A stretch of 64,000 nt of DNA, taken from NCBI GenBank assembly GCA_964390055.1, contig CAYMGQ010000008.1:54647-118646 (forward strand), read 5' to 3'. Of the stretch, positions 25,719 to 35,403 are shown one piece after another. A program made the translations under genes and the position numbers. The notes beneath the pieces are model-generated. The model was not told the DNA's origin. It saw only the letters and a list, made by a program, of their open reading frames with translations, and did not search any database. This DNA is from CAYMGQ01 sp964390055 (GTDB lineage: Bacteria > Bacillota > Clostridia > Peptostreptococcales > Natronincolaceae). Position 1 is the stretch's first letter, and each line of letters begins with the position of its first letter.

Positions 25719-27578
25719 TTAACTAGTCCTCTGATAAGTAGGAACCATCTTTTCCATATAGGCCCATACCTCCTCTGGCCTTGACCCTAATAAGTCCAGA
25801 AGAATATCCAATTCCCGATGCAATAATTTCAAATCAGTAAAGACTGGCTTGCCCACAAATATCTTATCATGCTTGGTATTCTCCAAGCCCTCATCATCCA
25901 TTAATAATTCCTCATATAACTTTTCCCCTGGCCTTAGGCCCACAATATCTATAGCAATATCCCTATTAGGCTCAAAGCCCGACAGGCGGATTAAATTCCT
26001 GGCCAAATCCATAATTTTTACCGGCTCCCCCATATCGAGAACAAATATTTCTCCACCCCTTGCCATAGACCCAGCCTGGATGACCAATTGAACTGCCTCC
26101 GGTATGGTCATAAAATACCTAGTTACCTCTGGGTCAGTTACAGTAACAGGCCCTCCCTGGGCTATTTGCTGCTTAAATAAGGGAATCACACTCCCATTAC
26201 TACCCAAGACATTACCAAAGCGTACTGCCACAAATTCTGTATCACTAACACTATCAATAGACTGGATTAGCATTTCTGCCACCCTCTTAGTAGCCCCCAT
26301 AATATTGGTGGGGTTAACTGCCTTATCGGTAGAAATCAATACAAACCTATTAGTCCCAAACTCATGGGCACACTCTGCCACATTCTTAGTCCCAAAAATA
26401 TTATTCTTTATAGCCTCCTGGGGGTTAGCCTCCATAAGGGGGACATGCTTATGGGCAGCAGCATGAAAAACCACCTCAGGCCTATAGTGGCTAAATATCT
26501 CAACCATCCGGCCCCTATCCCTAATAGATGCAATTAATACCCTTAAAGACAGGTCAGGATGCTTCCTCAATAGTTCGTTTTGTATATCGTAGGCACTATT
26601 CTCATATATATCCAAAATCAATAATTCCTTTGGTTTATAGTCAGCTATTTGCCTACATAGTTCCGAACCAATAGACCCACCCCCACCAGTAACCAAGACC
26701 CTTTTATTGGTCAAATAACTGCTTATTTCTTCTAGGTCTATTTTGACCTGGTCCCTACCAAGCAAGTCATCAATTTCCACATCTCGAATCTCCTTGATAC
26801 TAACCTGGCCCTCTAATAATTCATAAATTCCCGGCACAATCTTTAATTTACACCTTGTCTTACTAGCCTCCTCCACAATCTCCCTAATCTCCTTCTTATA
26901 GGCAGAAGGGATGGCTATAATAATCTCATCTATTTTTTTGCTTTCTGCCAACTTTTTAATATGGTACCTATCACCTAGTACAGGGACCCCATGGATTTTG
27001 GAACCTAGTTTATCATCATTATCATCAACTATCACTACAGGTTTACTGTCAAGTTCATCATGCCTCTTTAATTCCTTGATTACCATGGCCCCTGCCTGGC
27101 CACCACCAATAATCATAATCCTTTTCTTATATTCCTTCTTAAAAAACCCTTCAATCCCCTGCTCCCTTAGGTCCCTTCTCAAGCCCTTAGTCATCCGATA
27201 ACTTAACCTAACTCCCCCTATCAAAATCATATCCAGTAAAAACACCAGTATGTATATACTCCTGGGTAGGCTTAATTGGGTCATCATCATATAGGTGATA
27301 AGGCCACCATTAGCAACAAAGCTACAGGCCACCAGCTGGAGTACTTCTTCGATACTGGCATATTTCCAAAGGTTTTTATATAGGCCAAATAAATAAAATA
27401 AGCCTAGTTTAATAAGGGTAAAAAGTAAGATATTATTTAAATAGACGGGGAAATACTGGCTAGCCATACGGCCGGCCAAGACCCCGTCAAACCTAATATA
27501 AAAGGCTAGTAAGAAACTTAAATTAAGTAAAATTCCGTCAAGTAAAACTATAAATGCCGAAGATAGCTTTTTCTTCAT
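25719..27578 (-). CDS. UDP-sugar 4,6-dehydratase, PglF/CapD-type membrane protein
   Basis: 619 residues. Four N-terminal transmembrane helices (about 5-125), a first Rossmann region (MIIGGGQAGAMVI), then the SDR domain with TGGGGSIGSELCRQ and the dehydratase block ISTDKAVNPTNIMGATKR. Relatives make UDP-4-keto-6-deoxy sugars, the entry to bacillosamine or FucNAc-type sugars. The usual Tyr of the YxxxK motif is replaced by Met in this subfamily (MGATK). No aminotransferase or acetyltransferase partner lies next to it. Confidence 0.9.
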   Translation of the reverse strand: MKKKLSSAFIVLLDGILLNLSFLLAFYIRFDGVLAGRMASQYFPVYLNNILLFTLIKLGLFYLFGLYKNLWKYASIEEVLQLVACSFVANGGLITYMMMTQLSLPRSIYILVFLLDMILIGGVRLSYRMTKGLRRDLREQGIEGFFKKEYKKRIMIIGGGQAGAMVIKELKRHDELDSKPVVIVDDNDDKLGSKIHGVPVLGDRYHIKKLAESKKIDEIIIAIPSAYKKEIREIVEEASKTRCKLKIVPGIYELLEGQVSIKEIRDVEIDDLLGRDQVKIDLEEISSYLTNKRVLVTGGGGSIGSELCRQIADYKPKELLILDIYENSAYDIQNELLRKHPDLSLRVLIASIRDRGRMVEIFSHYRPEVVFHAAAHKHVPLMEANPQEAIKNNIFGTKNVAECAHEFGTNRFVLISTDKAVNPTNIMGATKRVAEMLIQSIDSVSDTEFVAVRFGNVLGSNGSVIPLFKQQIAQGGPVTVTDPEVTRYFMTIPEAVQLVIQAGSMARGGEIFVLDMGEPVKIMDLARNLIRLSGFEPNRDIAIDIVGLRPGEKLYEELLMDDEGLENTKHDKIFVGKPVFTDLKLLHRELDILLDLLGSRPEEVWAYMEKMVPTYQRTS

Positions 27579-27635
27579 TTTCTTTTCCCCACTTTGTTAA
27601 TACAATTTACTTCCCACTACTATTATAGCACTACA

Positions 27636-27935
27636 TTAAGGTTGAAGTTTAACAACAAATAATTCCCCTATATCATCTGTAGGGTTATACAACTCACTAG
27701 GCACATCAAAGGGTAGTTTAATAACATCCCCCCTGGTAAAAATTCTTTTCTCTAAATTCTTGGCCTTAAGGGCAATAGTCCCCCGGGCTACTATCATATA
27801 AACAATAGCATCCGTATTATGCCTGGGGAACCTTTTCCTTGCCTCTAGGACCACATGGTTTAAGACTAATCTCTCATCAGTAATAATATTTTCAAACAAA
27901 TCGTCCTCTGTTAATGTATATTGAAAAACTTCCAT
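27636..27935 (-). CDS. Small cupin-like protein
   Basis: About 99 residues, one double-stranded beta-helix-like domain: LVLNHVVLEARKRFPRH, then MIVARGTIALKAKN, RGDVIKLPFDVPSELYN. The first cupin motif is weak in histidines, so metal binding is uncertain. The ATG at 27935 follows AAGGGGG by ten bases; an upstream ATG (28043) lacks a site. Function unknown; may sense or bind a small ligand. Confidence 0.62.
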   Translation of the reverse strand: MEVFQYTLTEDDLFENIITDERLVLNHVVLEARKRFPRHNTDAIVYMIVARGTIALKAKNLEKRIFTRGDVIKLPFDVPSELYNPTDDIGELFVVKLQP

Positions 27936-28050
27936 TGACCTAACCCCCTTATATATTAATCCTCTTACCTGTATTTTACCAAAAGAGTCATAAATTTGCC
28001 ATCTAAATGTATATTTGTAATAACATTGTAAACCTTTTTTCACAAATAAC

Positions 28051-28059
28051 TGTTATACT
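28051..28059 (+). promoter_or_regulatory. Extended -10 promoter of the deacetylase gene
   Basis: TGTTATACT, 36 bases before the ATG; -35 region weak. Confidence 0.5.
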
Positions 28060-28094
28060 TATATATAGAGATGTTCAACAAAGGATGTGAATAC

Positions 28095-28913
28095 ATGAAC
28101 CCTTTTCTGAGGACAAGTTTAAAGCTATTATTATTAACCATGCTATTTGTGGGGATTTTGAACATAAACCCAATCCTCACCTACGCACCACAAGAAATCA
28201 CCGTTACAGCCAAGGATTTGACAGAGGATGCCCCTAGGGAAGACACAGAAAAAACCGTTATAGAAGAAGTTTATGATGACACTCCTTTAGAAACTACAAG
28301 CAAGGCTGAAAAAAGTCTAAAGACAGCTTATCTAACCTTTGATGATGGTCCATCTCTAGACGTTACACCCCAAATCCTAGATATTTTAAAGGAACACAAT
28401 ATAAAGGCCACCTTTTTTATAATAGGTAGCCAGGCTGAAGCCAATCCTGAACTTATTTTAAGAATTAAGGATGAGGGTCATATGATTTCAAACCATACCT
28501 ATTCCCATGATTATAGTTACCTATATGCAAATCCTAGGAATTTTTTGGATGATATTAAGAAGACAGAGGAAAGCCTAAAATCCATCCTGGGTAATGCCTT
28601 CAACCCATCCCTTCTTCGTTTTCCAGGGGGGTCTCATGGCAAGGGCAAGGCCCATATCCGTGAGGCAGTAGTCAAGGAAGGCTATAACTATATTGATTGG
28701 AATGTGGTAAGTGGTGATGCGGAGGCGGTCCATGTTTCCCCGGCCAGACAAATGGCAAGGATTAAAGAAACTCTTAGGAATCAGGAGGAGGCCATAGTCC
28801 TTATGCATGATGCCAGTGGCAAGCAAACTACGGCCCAGGTCCTAGCTGATATTATTAAGTACATTGACTCCCAGGGTTATGATTTTAAGACCTTGGACGA
28901 CTATGAATTTTAA
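28095..28913 (+). CDS. Polysaccharide deacetylase (NodB domain), membrane-anchored or exported
   Basis: About 272 residues. Hydrophobic segment at 7-30 (signal or anchor), a linker to about 70, then the NodB domain with motif 1 TFDDGPS, motif 2 SNHTYSH, motif 3 RFPGGS and motif 5 LMHD. All metal and catalytic residues are present, so a zinc-dependent N- or O-deacetylase of peptidoglycan or another surface glycan is expected. The ATG at 28095 has AAAGGATG upstream. Lone plus-strand gene among glycan genes. Confidence 0.9.
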   Translation: MNPFLRTSLKLLLLTMLFVGILNINPILTYAPQEITVTAKDLTEDAPREDTEKTVIEEVYDDTPLETTSKAEKSLKTAYLTFDDGPSLDVTPQILDILKEHNIKATFFIIGSQAEANPELILRIKDEGHMISNHTYSHDYSYLYANPRNFLDDIKKTEESLKSILGNAFNPSLLRFPGGSHGKGKAHIREAVVKEGYNYIDWNVVSGDAEAVHVSPARQMARIKETLRNQEEAIVLMHDASGKQTTAQVLADIIKYIDSQGYDFKTLDDYEF

Positions 28914-28927
28914 ACTATAATAGAGGC

Positions 28928-28961
28928 AAGGTGCCCGGTATAAATACCAGGCACCTTTTTT
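28928..28961 (+). terminator. Terminator of the deacetylase gene
   Basis: AAGGTGCCCGGTA pairs with TACCAGGCACCTT (one mismatch), loop TAAA, then T-run. It lies between convergent genes. Confidence 0.85.
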
Positions 28962-28964
28962 AAT

Positions 28965-29666
28965 TTACCTATTCCTAGTTTTCCTATATGACAGGAGGCT
29001 CTCTGCCTCCTCTAGGTCTTCCACAGTGTCTATCTCCACCCATTGATTGCCCTTAATTTTATGGATTTTAAGATTGAACTCCTCAAGACTGTCCTTGATT
29101 AAGTCATCCCAAAAGAGGTCCTCAAAGTCCCTTGCCTGGACCACCCCTTCAAGCATCTTCCTAATCCTTTTACCATCCTCAGGAGTCCAATAGGAAATGC
29201 CAGACATTATATAATCTGTCCCACTAGCAATGGATATATCAGTAATATAATTCTCCTTGTCAAACTTTACTATCCATTCCCCCTTAAAGTCTTCCTTAAG
29301 CCCTGCAAAGTATGTAGAATATTCTAAATTAGTTTGGAGGAAATTATCTAGTAGAAAAACATCCCCCTCTAATACATAGGTCTTGCCCAGATACTCTCTT
29401 ACCAGATACATACTATAGCAATTATTGTAGACATTGTACTTGTCATTATAAATTAGCCTGACCCCATATTTTTGAGCCAAGTAGTCAAACTCCTGAGCTA
29501 GATAGCCTGTTACCACAAATATCTCCCCTATGCCTGCCTCCTGGAGGAATTTAATCTGCCTTTCTATTATAGGCTCCCCCTCCACCCTAACCAAGGCCTT
29601 AGGCCTATCTTTAGTAAGGGGTCTAAGCCTAGTCCCCATCCCTGCCGCCAATATAATGGCCCTCAT
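28965..29666 (-). CDS. licC: LicC-like CTP:phosphocholine cytidylyltransferase
   Basis: About 233 residues. Nucleotidyltransferase with AIILAAGMGTRLRPLTKD and KALVRV, followed by YNNCYSMYLVRE, a segment typical of LicC. With licA and licD beside it, the likely product is CDP-choline for surface decoration. GGGGGG stands eight bases before the ATG at 29666; a TTG six bases earlier is possible. Confidence 0.8.
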   Translation of the reverse strand: MRAIILAAGMGTRLRPLTKDRPKALVRVEGEPIIERQIKFLQEAGIGEIFVVTGYLAQEFDYLAQKYGVRLIYNDKYNVYNNCYSMYLVREYLGKTYVLEGDVFLLDNFLQTNLEYSTYFAGLKEDFKGEWIVKFDKENYITDISIASGTDYIMSGISYWTPEDGKRIRKMLEGVVQARDFEDLFWDDLIKDSLEEFNLKIHKIKGNQWVEIDTVEDLEEAESLLSYRKTRNR

Positions 29667-29689
29667 TTGCAAATCCCCCCTCCAGTTTT

Positions 29690-30592
29690 TTAAGCATCAA
29701 GCCTGGCAAAGTTACCCAACCCCCTCCTAAACCTATCCAAGGAATAATCATAAAGTTCCTTGTCCCCACTACTAACCTTAGCCAGGGCCCACATACTCCA
29801 GTAGACATCCATCAAAACCCTCAGCACATCCATTTTTTCCTCCTCTAGGCCAGAGGGGGCCCTGCCGAAATACTTCCTATAAAAGTAATCCTCTTCCTCC
29901 CTTGTATAATTACATTCTAGCCCAATAGAGACCACATCCCAGAGCCTGTCATAGTTGCCACTATACTCCCAGTCAATTAGGTAAATCCTGCAACCGCTTT
30001 TAACAAAATTCTCCGGCCAGGCATCCAGGTGGCAGGCTACATATTCTAGGGGCAATTCCCCAAGTCTCTTTTCTAAAGACCCCAGCACTGTGTTAAGCTC
30101 CCTGTAATTATCCATCAAGTCCCCCTTGCCAGTAAGGACGACCTCCTTATAGTCCCTTATCTCTCCCAAGGGGTCAAAGTCCCTGTAAAATTCCACCCCA
30201 CTATTATGGAGGGTATTTAGGGCATAGGCCATAAAAATCATATTTTCCTTATTATTGGCTGTTTCAATGGTTAGGGTTTCAGCCCCCCTTATATATTCAC
30301 TTACCTTGAAGCCGGTTTTCTTATCAAAATAAATGGTTCCACAATTTAAACCCATATTATAGGCAAGGCTAGAGTTAAATAACTCGTTTTTCCTATCCAC
30401 AGATTCATTAGAACCCTTGCCGGGCAACCTAAATACTAGGTCCTTTCCACTGCTGGGAATTTTATAGTTATCATTATTCATTCCCCCTAGTTTTTTTATC
30501 TGCCCCCTAATATTGTATCTGTCACCCATTATTTCTAAAAACAGTCTTAGTACATCTTGATCTCTAATTTCTTTAGCTACAAATATAGCCAC
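29690..30592 (-). CDS. licA: LicA-like choline kinase
   Basis: About 300 residues, aminoglycoside/choline kinase fold. Brenner motif ACHLDAWPENFV (HxDxxxxN) and metal site LIDWEYSG. It would phosphorylate choline. It overlaps the end of licD by about 20 bases if the GTG at 30592 is used, which follows AAGGGAA closely; an ATG at 30676 would lie deep inside licD. No choline transporter (licB) is next to it. Confidence 0.8.
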   Translation of the reverse strand: MAIFVAKEIRDQDVLRLFLEIMGDRYNIRGQIKKLGGMNNDNYKIPSSGKDLVFRLPGKGSNESVDRKNELFNSSLAYNMGLNCGTIYFDKKTGFKVSEYIRGAETLTIETANNKENMIFMAYALNTLHNSGVEFYRDFDPLGEIRDYKEVVLTGKGDLMDNYRELNTVLGSLEKRLGELPLEYVACHLDAWPENFVKSGCRIYLIDWEYSGNYDRLWDVVSIGLECNYTREEEDYFYRKYFGRAPSGLEEEKMDVLRVLMDVYWSMWALAKVSSGDKELYDYSLDRFRRGLGNFARLDA

Positions 30593-31469
30593 TTCCCTTC
30601 TTATCAGTATTAATTTTAATAATCCCGTGATGGGGTTTTTGCTCCTCCACTGGAGGTAGGTCCATATAATCCCCAAAATTCCTGGTCAAAATCTCATCAT
30701 AGTTCCCAGGCACCGGAAAATAATGACCCTCAAATTCCATATCTATAGTCTTGTAAAAATCTTCCCTCCGGACCATATAAGCATGATAAACATAGGCCTC
30801 TCCCTCTGTTAAGAGGCTGGCATACTCTGTATCCCTATCCTGGAAGATGGTGGCCAACCCCTCCTCCAAACTGTCAGTCCAGCCCTTGGGAATAACCTTA
30901 ATCATATGGTGGACCATTAATTTTAGGATTTTTTTGATTAAATTATCCCCTCCTAGACAGTACTTTTTAATCCTAATATACTTTAATTCCCTTATAGGAT
31001 AGATAAAAAGCCGCTGCAAATAGCCCAAAGGGGTCCCTGGCATAATATTATCTATGGGAAAAACATCTATAAAAATTCCATGGTGAAAATTACAGCCGGT
31101 ATATAATTCCTGCAGGGCCAGGGTATTATTCTTTCTTATCCTGGCAAATACATGGATAAATTCCCGGTCAGTCTTATGGGTCTGTAAAAAGTATTCCTTG
31201 CCAAGTTCAGTTTTACAAATCTGCAAAAACCTATTATAATCCTCTCTTAGCATACAGACATCGATATCATCATCCCAAGGAATAAAGCCCCCATGCCTGA
31301 CTGCCCCCAGGAGGGTGCCAGAGTACAGCTGGTATTTAAGCCCATGTTTCCTGCATATCCTGTGAAATTCCAACAAAATCTCTAGCTGGACCTCCTGCAA
31401 ATCCCTAATATTTAATTTTTTTATCCCAAATTGGATAACCCCCTCCCATGCCAATATTTTTGTCCACAT
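30573..31469 (-). CDS. licD: LicD family phosphocholine transferase-like protein
   Basis: About 298 residues from the ATG at 31469. The core is SGTLLGAVRHGGFIPWDDDI, the LicD nucleotidyltransferase motif with the metal-binding DDD. LicD proteins move phosphocholine from CDP-choline to teichoic acid or glycans. The start is unsure: a longer reading to 31583 would run through two terminator-like hairpins, and a strong GGGAGGGGG lies further downstream without a standard start after it. First gene of licD-licA-licC. Confidence 0.82.
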   Translation of the reverse strand: MWTKILAWEGVIQFGIKKLNIRDLQEVQLEILLEFHRICRKHGLKYQLYSGTLLGAVRHGGFIPWDDDIDVCMLREDYNRFLQICKTELGKEYFLQTHKTDREFIHVFARIRKNNTLALQELYTGCNFHHGIFIDVFPIDNIMPGTPLGYLQRLFIYPIRELKYIRIKKYCLGGDNLIKKILKLMVHHMIKVIPKGWTDSLEEGLATIFQDRDTEYASLLTEGEAYVYHAYMVRREDFYKTIDMEFEGHYFPVPGNYDEILTRNFGDYMDLPPVEEQKPHHGIIKINTDKKGSGYICS

Positions 31470-31494
31470 TGGAGTATTGTTTTTTAGACTAGGA

Positions 31495-31550
31495 TAGATA
31501 AAAACAGACCATTGGTAAAATGGTCCAAGAAAAGAGTGGCCAGAGGCCAC
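31495..31550 (-). terminator. Tandem hairpins between the chemoreceptor and licD
   Basis: On the minus strand GTGGCC-TCT-GGCCAC with TCTTTTCTT, then GACCATT/AATGGTC with TGTTTTTATC. They end the chemoreceptor transcript or form a leader attenuator of licD. Confidence 0.65.
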
Positions 31551-31616
31551 CTTATAAAAGACTTTATATATTAAGCATATCATAAGTTAACATAATATCC
31601 AAATTACCCCATTAAC

Positions 31617-33431
31617 CTACACCTGGTATTTTTTCAATTCCTTCCTAAAGTTCTCTGTGAGGATTTCTAGCATACTAATATTGTCTGATAGTTCCTTAAC
31701 CTTTTCTGAGTATTGGGTTACACTGGCACTCATTTCCTCTGAGGCCGCAGAATTTTCCTCGGAGATAGCTGCCAGAGAATGAATATTACCTATAACTCCG
31801 CTGATATTTTGAGTTTCATAGGACAATTCCTCAATAAGTTTAACAATAATATTAGAAACCTCTACAATCTGTTGGGTAGAGGCCTGGTTGTTAACAGTAA
31901 CATTTTCCAGGGTCTCATTACTGACCTCTAACTGGTTATACTGGAGTTGGATTGCCTCCACAAAACCCTCGATTTGCTCAATAAAGAAAAGAAGGTTTTT
32001 ATTTATATCACTTACAGCCTCCTTGGAATTTTCCGCTAGGTTCCTTATCTCCTGGGCCACCACAGTAAAGCCCCGTCCTGCCTCTCCCGCCCCTGCCGCC
32101 TCAATGGCAGCATTTAATGCCAGGAGGTTAGTTTGTTCGGCTATAGATTCAACAGTTGCACTAATATCCATTATTTTTGCTGCCTGGGAGGATAGCTCCT
32201 TACCCTGGTGATTAACCGTGGAGAAATTATCCCTGACTTCATTTATCATTCCAGTAACATTTTTTACTGCATTGAAGGAATCCTCTAGGTTTTCTACTGC
32301 CTCCTCCAGCTTGTCCTTACCCCTAGTTTCTTCATCTACTATCTTGTTCAAAGTAGTGACATAACCATCTAAGACATGGGCAGCAGACTCTGTTTCCTCT
32401 GCCTGTTGGGCAGCCCCCATGGCCACCTCATGGACAACACCAGCTATGGAGTCCGATAGGATTTTCATATTATCTGCTATAACTGAAAACTCCCTAACAA
32501 AATTATTCATATCATCCGTACCACCCTTGAGGAATAAAAAATCCTTCTTGACTACATTTTTTGCCTCCTCAAGCCTGTCAAAGGTCTCCTCCATATCATC
32601 AGAGGTCTTAACTAGGGTCTTACTTGCAAAATCGTATTCTGCCAACTTGCCAATCTCCTCATTAAATAGCTTTAAGGGTTTTAAGACTACAGATGAAGCC
32701 CCATAGCTAACTAGGAATACAAGTAGGGCAACAATAGCATTGGTCAGATAGTTTGCCAAGCCCTGGGAAAGAAAGAGGGCAATGGCCGTAAAAAGACCAG
32801 TAACTACCCCTATTTTTAAGGGTATCCTCCTAATAATCCCCAGACCCATTAACCTAGACATGGGCTGATGGTGGACCACATCGGCGGATTTTTCCAGTTT
32901 GATATTAACAAGTAAAAACTTCCTCCCATCCTCCATGGTCCCCTTATCCAGTATGTCATAGTCTATTTTTTCCTTAAAGAAGGCAGAACTGCCCTCTAAT
33001 AATCCCAGAAAATAATCAAACAAACCCCTCTGGGACTGGTAGGTAATCTGGATCTCCTTGTCCCCTATTTCCTTTGCAATTAACCTAGGGGGGTTGGCCC
33101 CCTTGATAAACTTAGTCAGTTGGCTATGGACATCATCCATCATCATAAGGAAACCCTTAAGGCTATATCTCTCAAAATAAGAGGGAAACCATTGGTGGAA
33201 GGAATAGATATTTTGCCTACCCACCTCCCGCCATATATCCTCCATAGACTTATTGGTTTTCTTCCCTATATATTGGAATATAGAAAAAATCTCGTCATCG
33301 GGAATATCCTCCAGGGGAGTGATAATCCTATCTACCTCCCAACCCACCGATTCTACCGCCTCATCTACAAGTTCCGGGTCAACTATACTCCTAAGACTCT
33401 TCAACCATGTAGAAACAACCGTGCCCTTCAT
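31617..33431 (-). CDS. Methyl-accepting chemotaxis protein with N-terminal H-NOX heme domain
   Basis: About 604 residues. Residues 1-185 are an H-NOX gas sensor: proximal His102 (DDVHSQL), P115, the heme-propionate motif Y131-S133-R135, and the distal residues W9, N74 and Y140 that stabilise oxygen in the Thermoanaerobacter protein. Two membrane helices follow (about 205-250), then a HAMP-like stretch and a signalling domain (IAEQTNLLALNAAIEAAGAG). It should report oxygen or nitric oxide to the chemotaxis kinase. The ATG at 33431 fits the family start MKGT and follows GGGGTGAA. Downstream of the cobalamin/opine gene pair by 67 bases. Confidence 0.92.
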   Translation of the reverse strand: MKGTVVSTWLKSLRSIVDPELVDEAVESVGWEVDRIITPLEDIPDDEIFSIFQYIGKKTNKSMEDIWREVGRQNIYSFHQWFPSYFERYSLKGFLMMMDDVHSQLTKFIKGANPPRLIAKEIGDKEIQITYQSQRGLFDYFLGLLEGSSAFFKEKIDYDILDKGTMEDGRKFLLVNIKLEKSADVVHHQPMSRLMGLGIIRRIPLKIGVVTGLFTAIALFLSQGLANYLTNAIVALLVFLVSYGASSVVLKPLKLFNEEIGKLAEYDFASKTLVKTSDDMEETFDRLEEAKNVVKKDFLFLKGGTDDMNNFVREFSVIADNMKILSDSIAGVVHEVAMGAAQQAEETESAAHVLDGYVTTLNKIVDEETRGKDKLEEAVENLEDSFNAVKNVTGMINEVRDNFSTVNHQGKELSSQAAKIMDISATVESIAEQTNLLALNAAIEAAGAGEAGRGFTVVAQEIRNLAENSKEAVSDINKNLLFFIEQIEGFVEAIQLQYNQLEVSNETLENVTVNNQASTQQIVEVSNIIVKLIEELSYETQNISGVIGNIHSLAAISEENSAASEEMSASVTQYSEKVKELSDNISMLEILTENFRKELKKYQV

Positions 33432-33498
33432 ATATTCACCCCATTTAAATAACATATTATATATGTTAATTCCCTAAATCTGCAAAAACAAACAATTT

Positions 33499-35403
33499 CT
33501 ACTGAAAACTCTTGTATTTTTCCCTTAATCTATACTCCACTTCTTTTATATTTCCTAATCCATACTCTATTAGCTTATCAGGCCCTATCAATAGCCCCTC
33601 ATCATCTACCAGCCTAATAGCCCCCTTTACTGGCTGGGTCCTCCAGGCCTTTGCATATTTGTATTCCTCATCATTTCCCCATAGATAGGGAATGGGTAAA
33701 AATCCCGCTGCAAAAATCTTATATAGTCCCTGGCCAGTATAGGGGTTTTCTATATGCTTTTCTATCCCCCAAATTACCCTTCTTGCAGATTCAAGGAGGT
33801 CTACCATCCTTTCCTCCACCTGTAAATTTTTACTCATATCTTCGATTTTACCCTCTTTCCTCAAGGCCCTATACTCCTGCAATGAGTGCTGGGTAATCTG
33901 TATGCTCTCATTTATAATATGGGGAGTAGCCAGGTGGGATGCCTCAGAATAGCTTACTACATGGATAATTGGAGGGCTAAATTCATTATGGGGGTCAATA
34001 TCATCCATCAAGGCAGTAACGGCTGCTAGTTGAACCCTAGCCTCTTCTAGGTCAGGTTTAAAGTAGTCTAGTCCAGCCCTTGGTTGTAATAGGACCTTAA
34101 ACTCCCCATCCTCCAATTCCTTAACTAATTTCAACATTGCCCTAGACTTGGCCAAGTCCTGGACCCCCCATGTCATTCTGGGGGTATTTAACATATTTTG
34201 CAGGATAAAGTTTTTAATTCCTAGGCTTTTGGCTAGTTTGGCTGCCAGATAGGCAGAGACTATATAGGTTACATCATCAGCCCCCCTAAAGGCAAAATGA
34301 TGGGAAACATTGGCCTCAAAGGGCTTGCCAGTTTTGGCAATATACTTTATAGTCTCAATATGGTGGCCTAGGCTAGTATATAAATCATAGGGACCCCTTT
34401 CATCCAATTGGTTAAACCACCATAGGGACAGGGCATGCCAACATATGTTGATAGTCTCCTCATGGATACGGGCAAGTTCAGTTATATTCTTGGTCCCCGC
34501 ATAGGTTCTTAATAATAATGGTCTTGAGGCCTGCCAAACCCTCCTATATTCCTCCGGAGAATTAATAGGGACCCCACCCCCATTAGGCCTGTCCCCCCAA
34601 TCCTCTGCAAAATTCGATTGGGTTAATTGGGATGTCCCAATAGACACTATATCTAGATAGGCAGTTTTGGCCAAATAGGCCACCCATTCAATAAATTCCT
34701 TGACAGAATCCTCCCTATCAATAGAAGAAGAATAAGGCCCCACATGGGCCCTCATAAGGGGAAGAAAATCCCCATCATCCCTCTCCCTCAACCTCCTAAT
34801 TACCCCATCCTCCTTGCCACCATATCCCTTGTAGGTCTGCCTAGCTCTAGGCTTAAACTTCCTATAGTCCTGAGATTTAATAATATCCCGTCCAAACTCC
34901 AGCCTCAAATCATCATACCTACTACCCTTAATAATAGTCCTAGGAATCCTCTCCTTAGGAATCCCCATCTTGGATAGGGTTTCACTAACGGACTCCCCAC
35001 CCCTAAAGGTCTTTACAAAACCCTTGTGTTCCCTGTCAATAATCTCACAGGCCTGGGGCAGGCCCCCAAATAGGACTAGGCCAATAGGACCCCCTTGAAA
35101 GGATAGGAGGTTACTGGCCTTTAGACTATTCATCAAATAGCCAACCATACTAACCGCCATATCCTGGTCCAACCTATAGCTAATTCCTAGGGAGGTAATT
35201 TTATTGGCTAAGACCCAATCTACTATCTCCCTTTGCTTTACCTCGTAGCTAATATCATTCATTTTCCTCTGCATACTTTCATCTGCAATCAAAACCTCAT
35301 ATCCACAAGTCCTCAACAGCTCGGCTATGGAATTAATCCCCATGGTATGGGCATCTAGGGAAGGTTTAATAAAGGCAAACCTTTCATTATATAGCCCACC
35401 CAT
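33499..35403 (-). CDS. Cobalamin-binding mutase-like protein, function unknown
   Basis: 634 residues. The first 150 residues form a B12-binding fold with the signature D17-A-H19-T-M-G22, a SxL-like SYRL and a GG at LVLFGGL, indicating base-off, His-on cobalamin. The rest (about 200-560) has the look of an alpha/beta barrel, with RAHVGPYSSSIDRED, FEANVSHHFAFRGADD and LQNMLNTPRMTWG. There is no CxxxCxxC radical-SAM motif. The B12 domain is N-terminal, unlike methylmalonyl-CoA mutase. A carbon-skeleton mutase of the glutamate-mutase type is my best guess; the substrate is unknown. It overlaps the upstream octopine/nopaline dehydrogenase gene by 17 bases. Confidence 0.6.
   Translation of the reverse strand: MGGLYNERFAFIKPSLDAHTMGINSIAELLRTCGYEVLIADESMQRKMNDISYEVKQREIVDWVLANKITSLGISYRLDQDMAVSMVGYLMNSLKASNLLSFQGGPIGLVLFGGLPQACEIIDREHKGFVKTFRGGESVSETLSKMGIPKERIPRTIIKGSRYDDLRLEFGRDIIKSQDYRKFKPRARQTYKGYGGKEDGVIRRLRERDDGDFLPLMRAHVGPYSSSIDREDSVKEFIEWVAYLAKTAYLDIVSIGTSQLTQSNFAEDWGDRPNGGGVPINSPEEYRRVWQASRPLLLRTYAGTKNITELARIHEETINICWHALSLWWFNQLDERGPYDLYTSLGHHIETIKYIAKTGKPFEANVSHHFAFRGADDVTYIVSAYLAAKLAKSLGIKNFILQNMLNTPRMTWGVQDLAKSRAMLKLVKELEDGEFKVLLQPRAGLDYFKPDLEEARVQLAAVTALMDDIDPHNEFSPPIIHVVSYSEASHLATPHIINESIQITQHSLQEYRALRKEGKIEDMSKNLQVEERMVDLLESARRVIWGIEKHIENPYTGQGLYKIFAAGFLPIPYLWGNDEEYKYAKAWRTQPVKGAIRLVDDEGLLIGPDKLIEYGLGNIKEVEYRLREKYKSFQ

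Noticed and set aside
33499..35403. B12-dependent radical SAM enzyme
   Set aside because: It has an N-terminal B12 fold but no CxxxCxxC cluster motif; only a few scattered cysteines occur.
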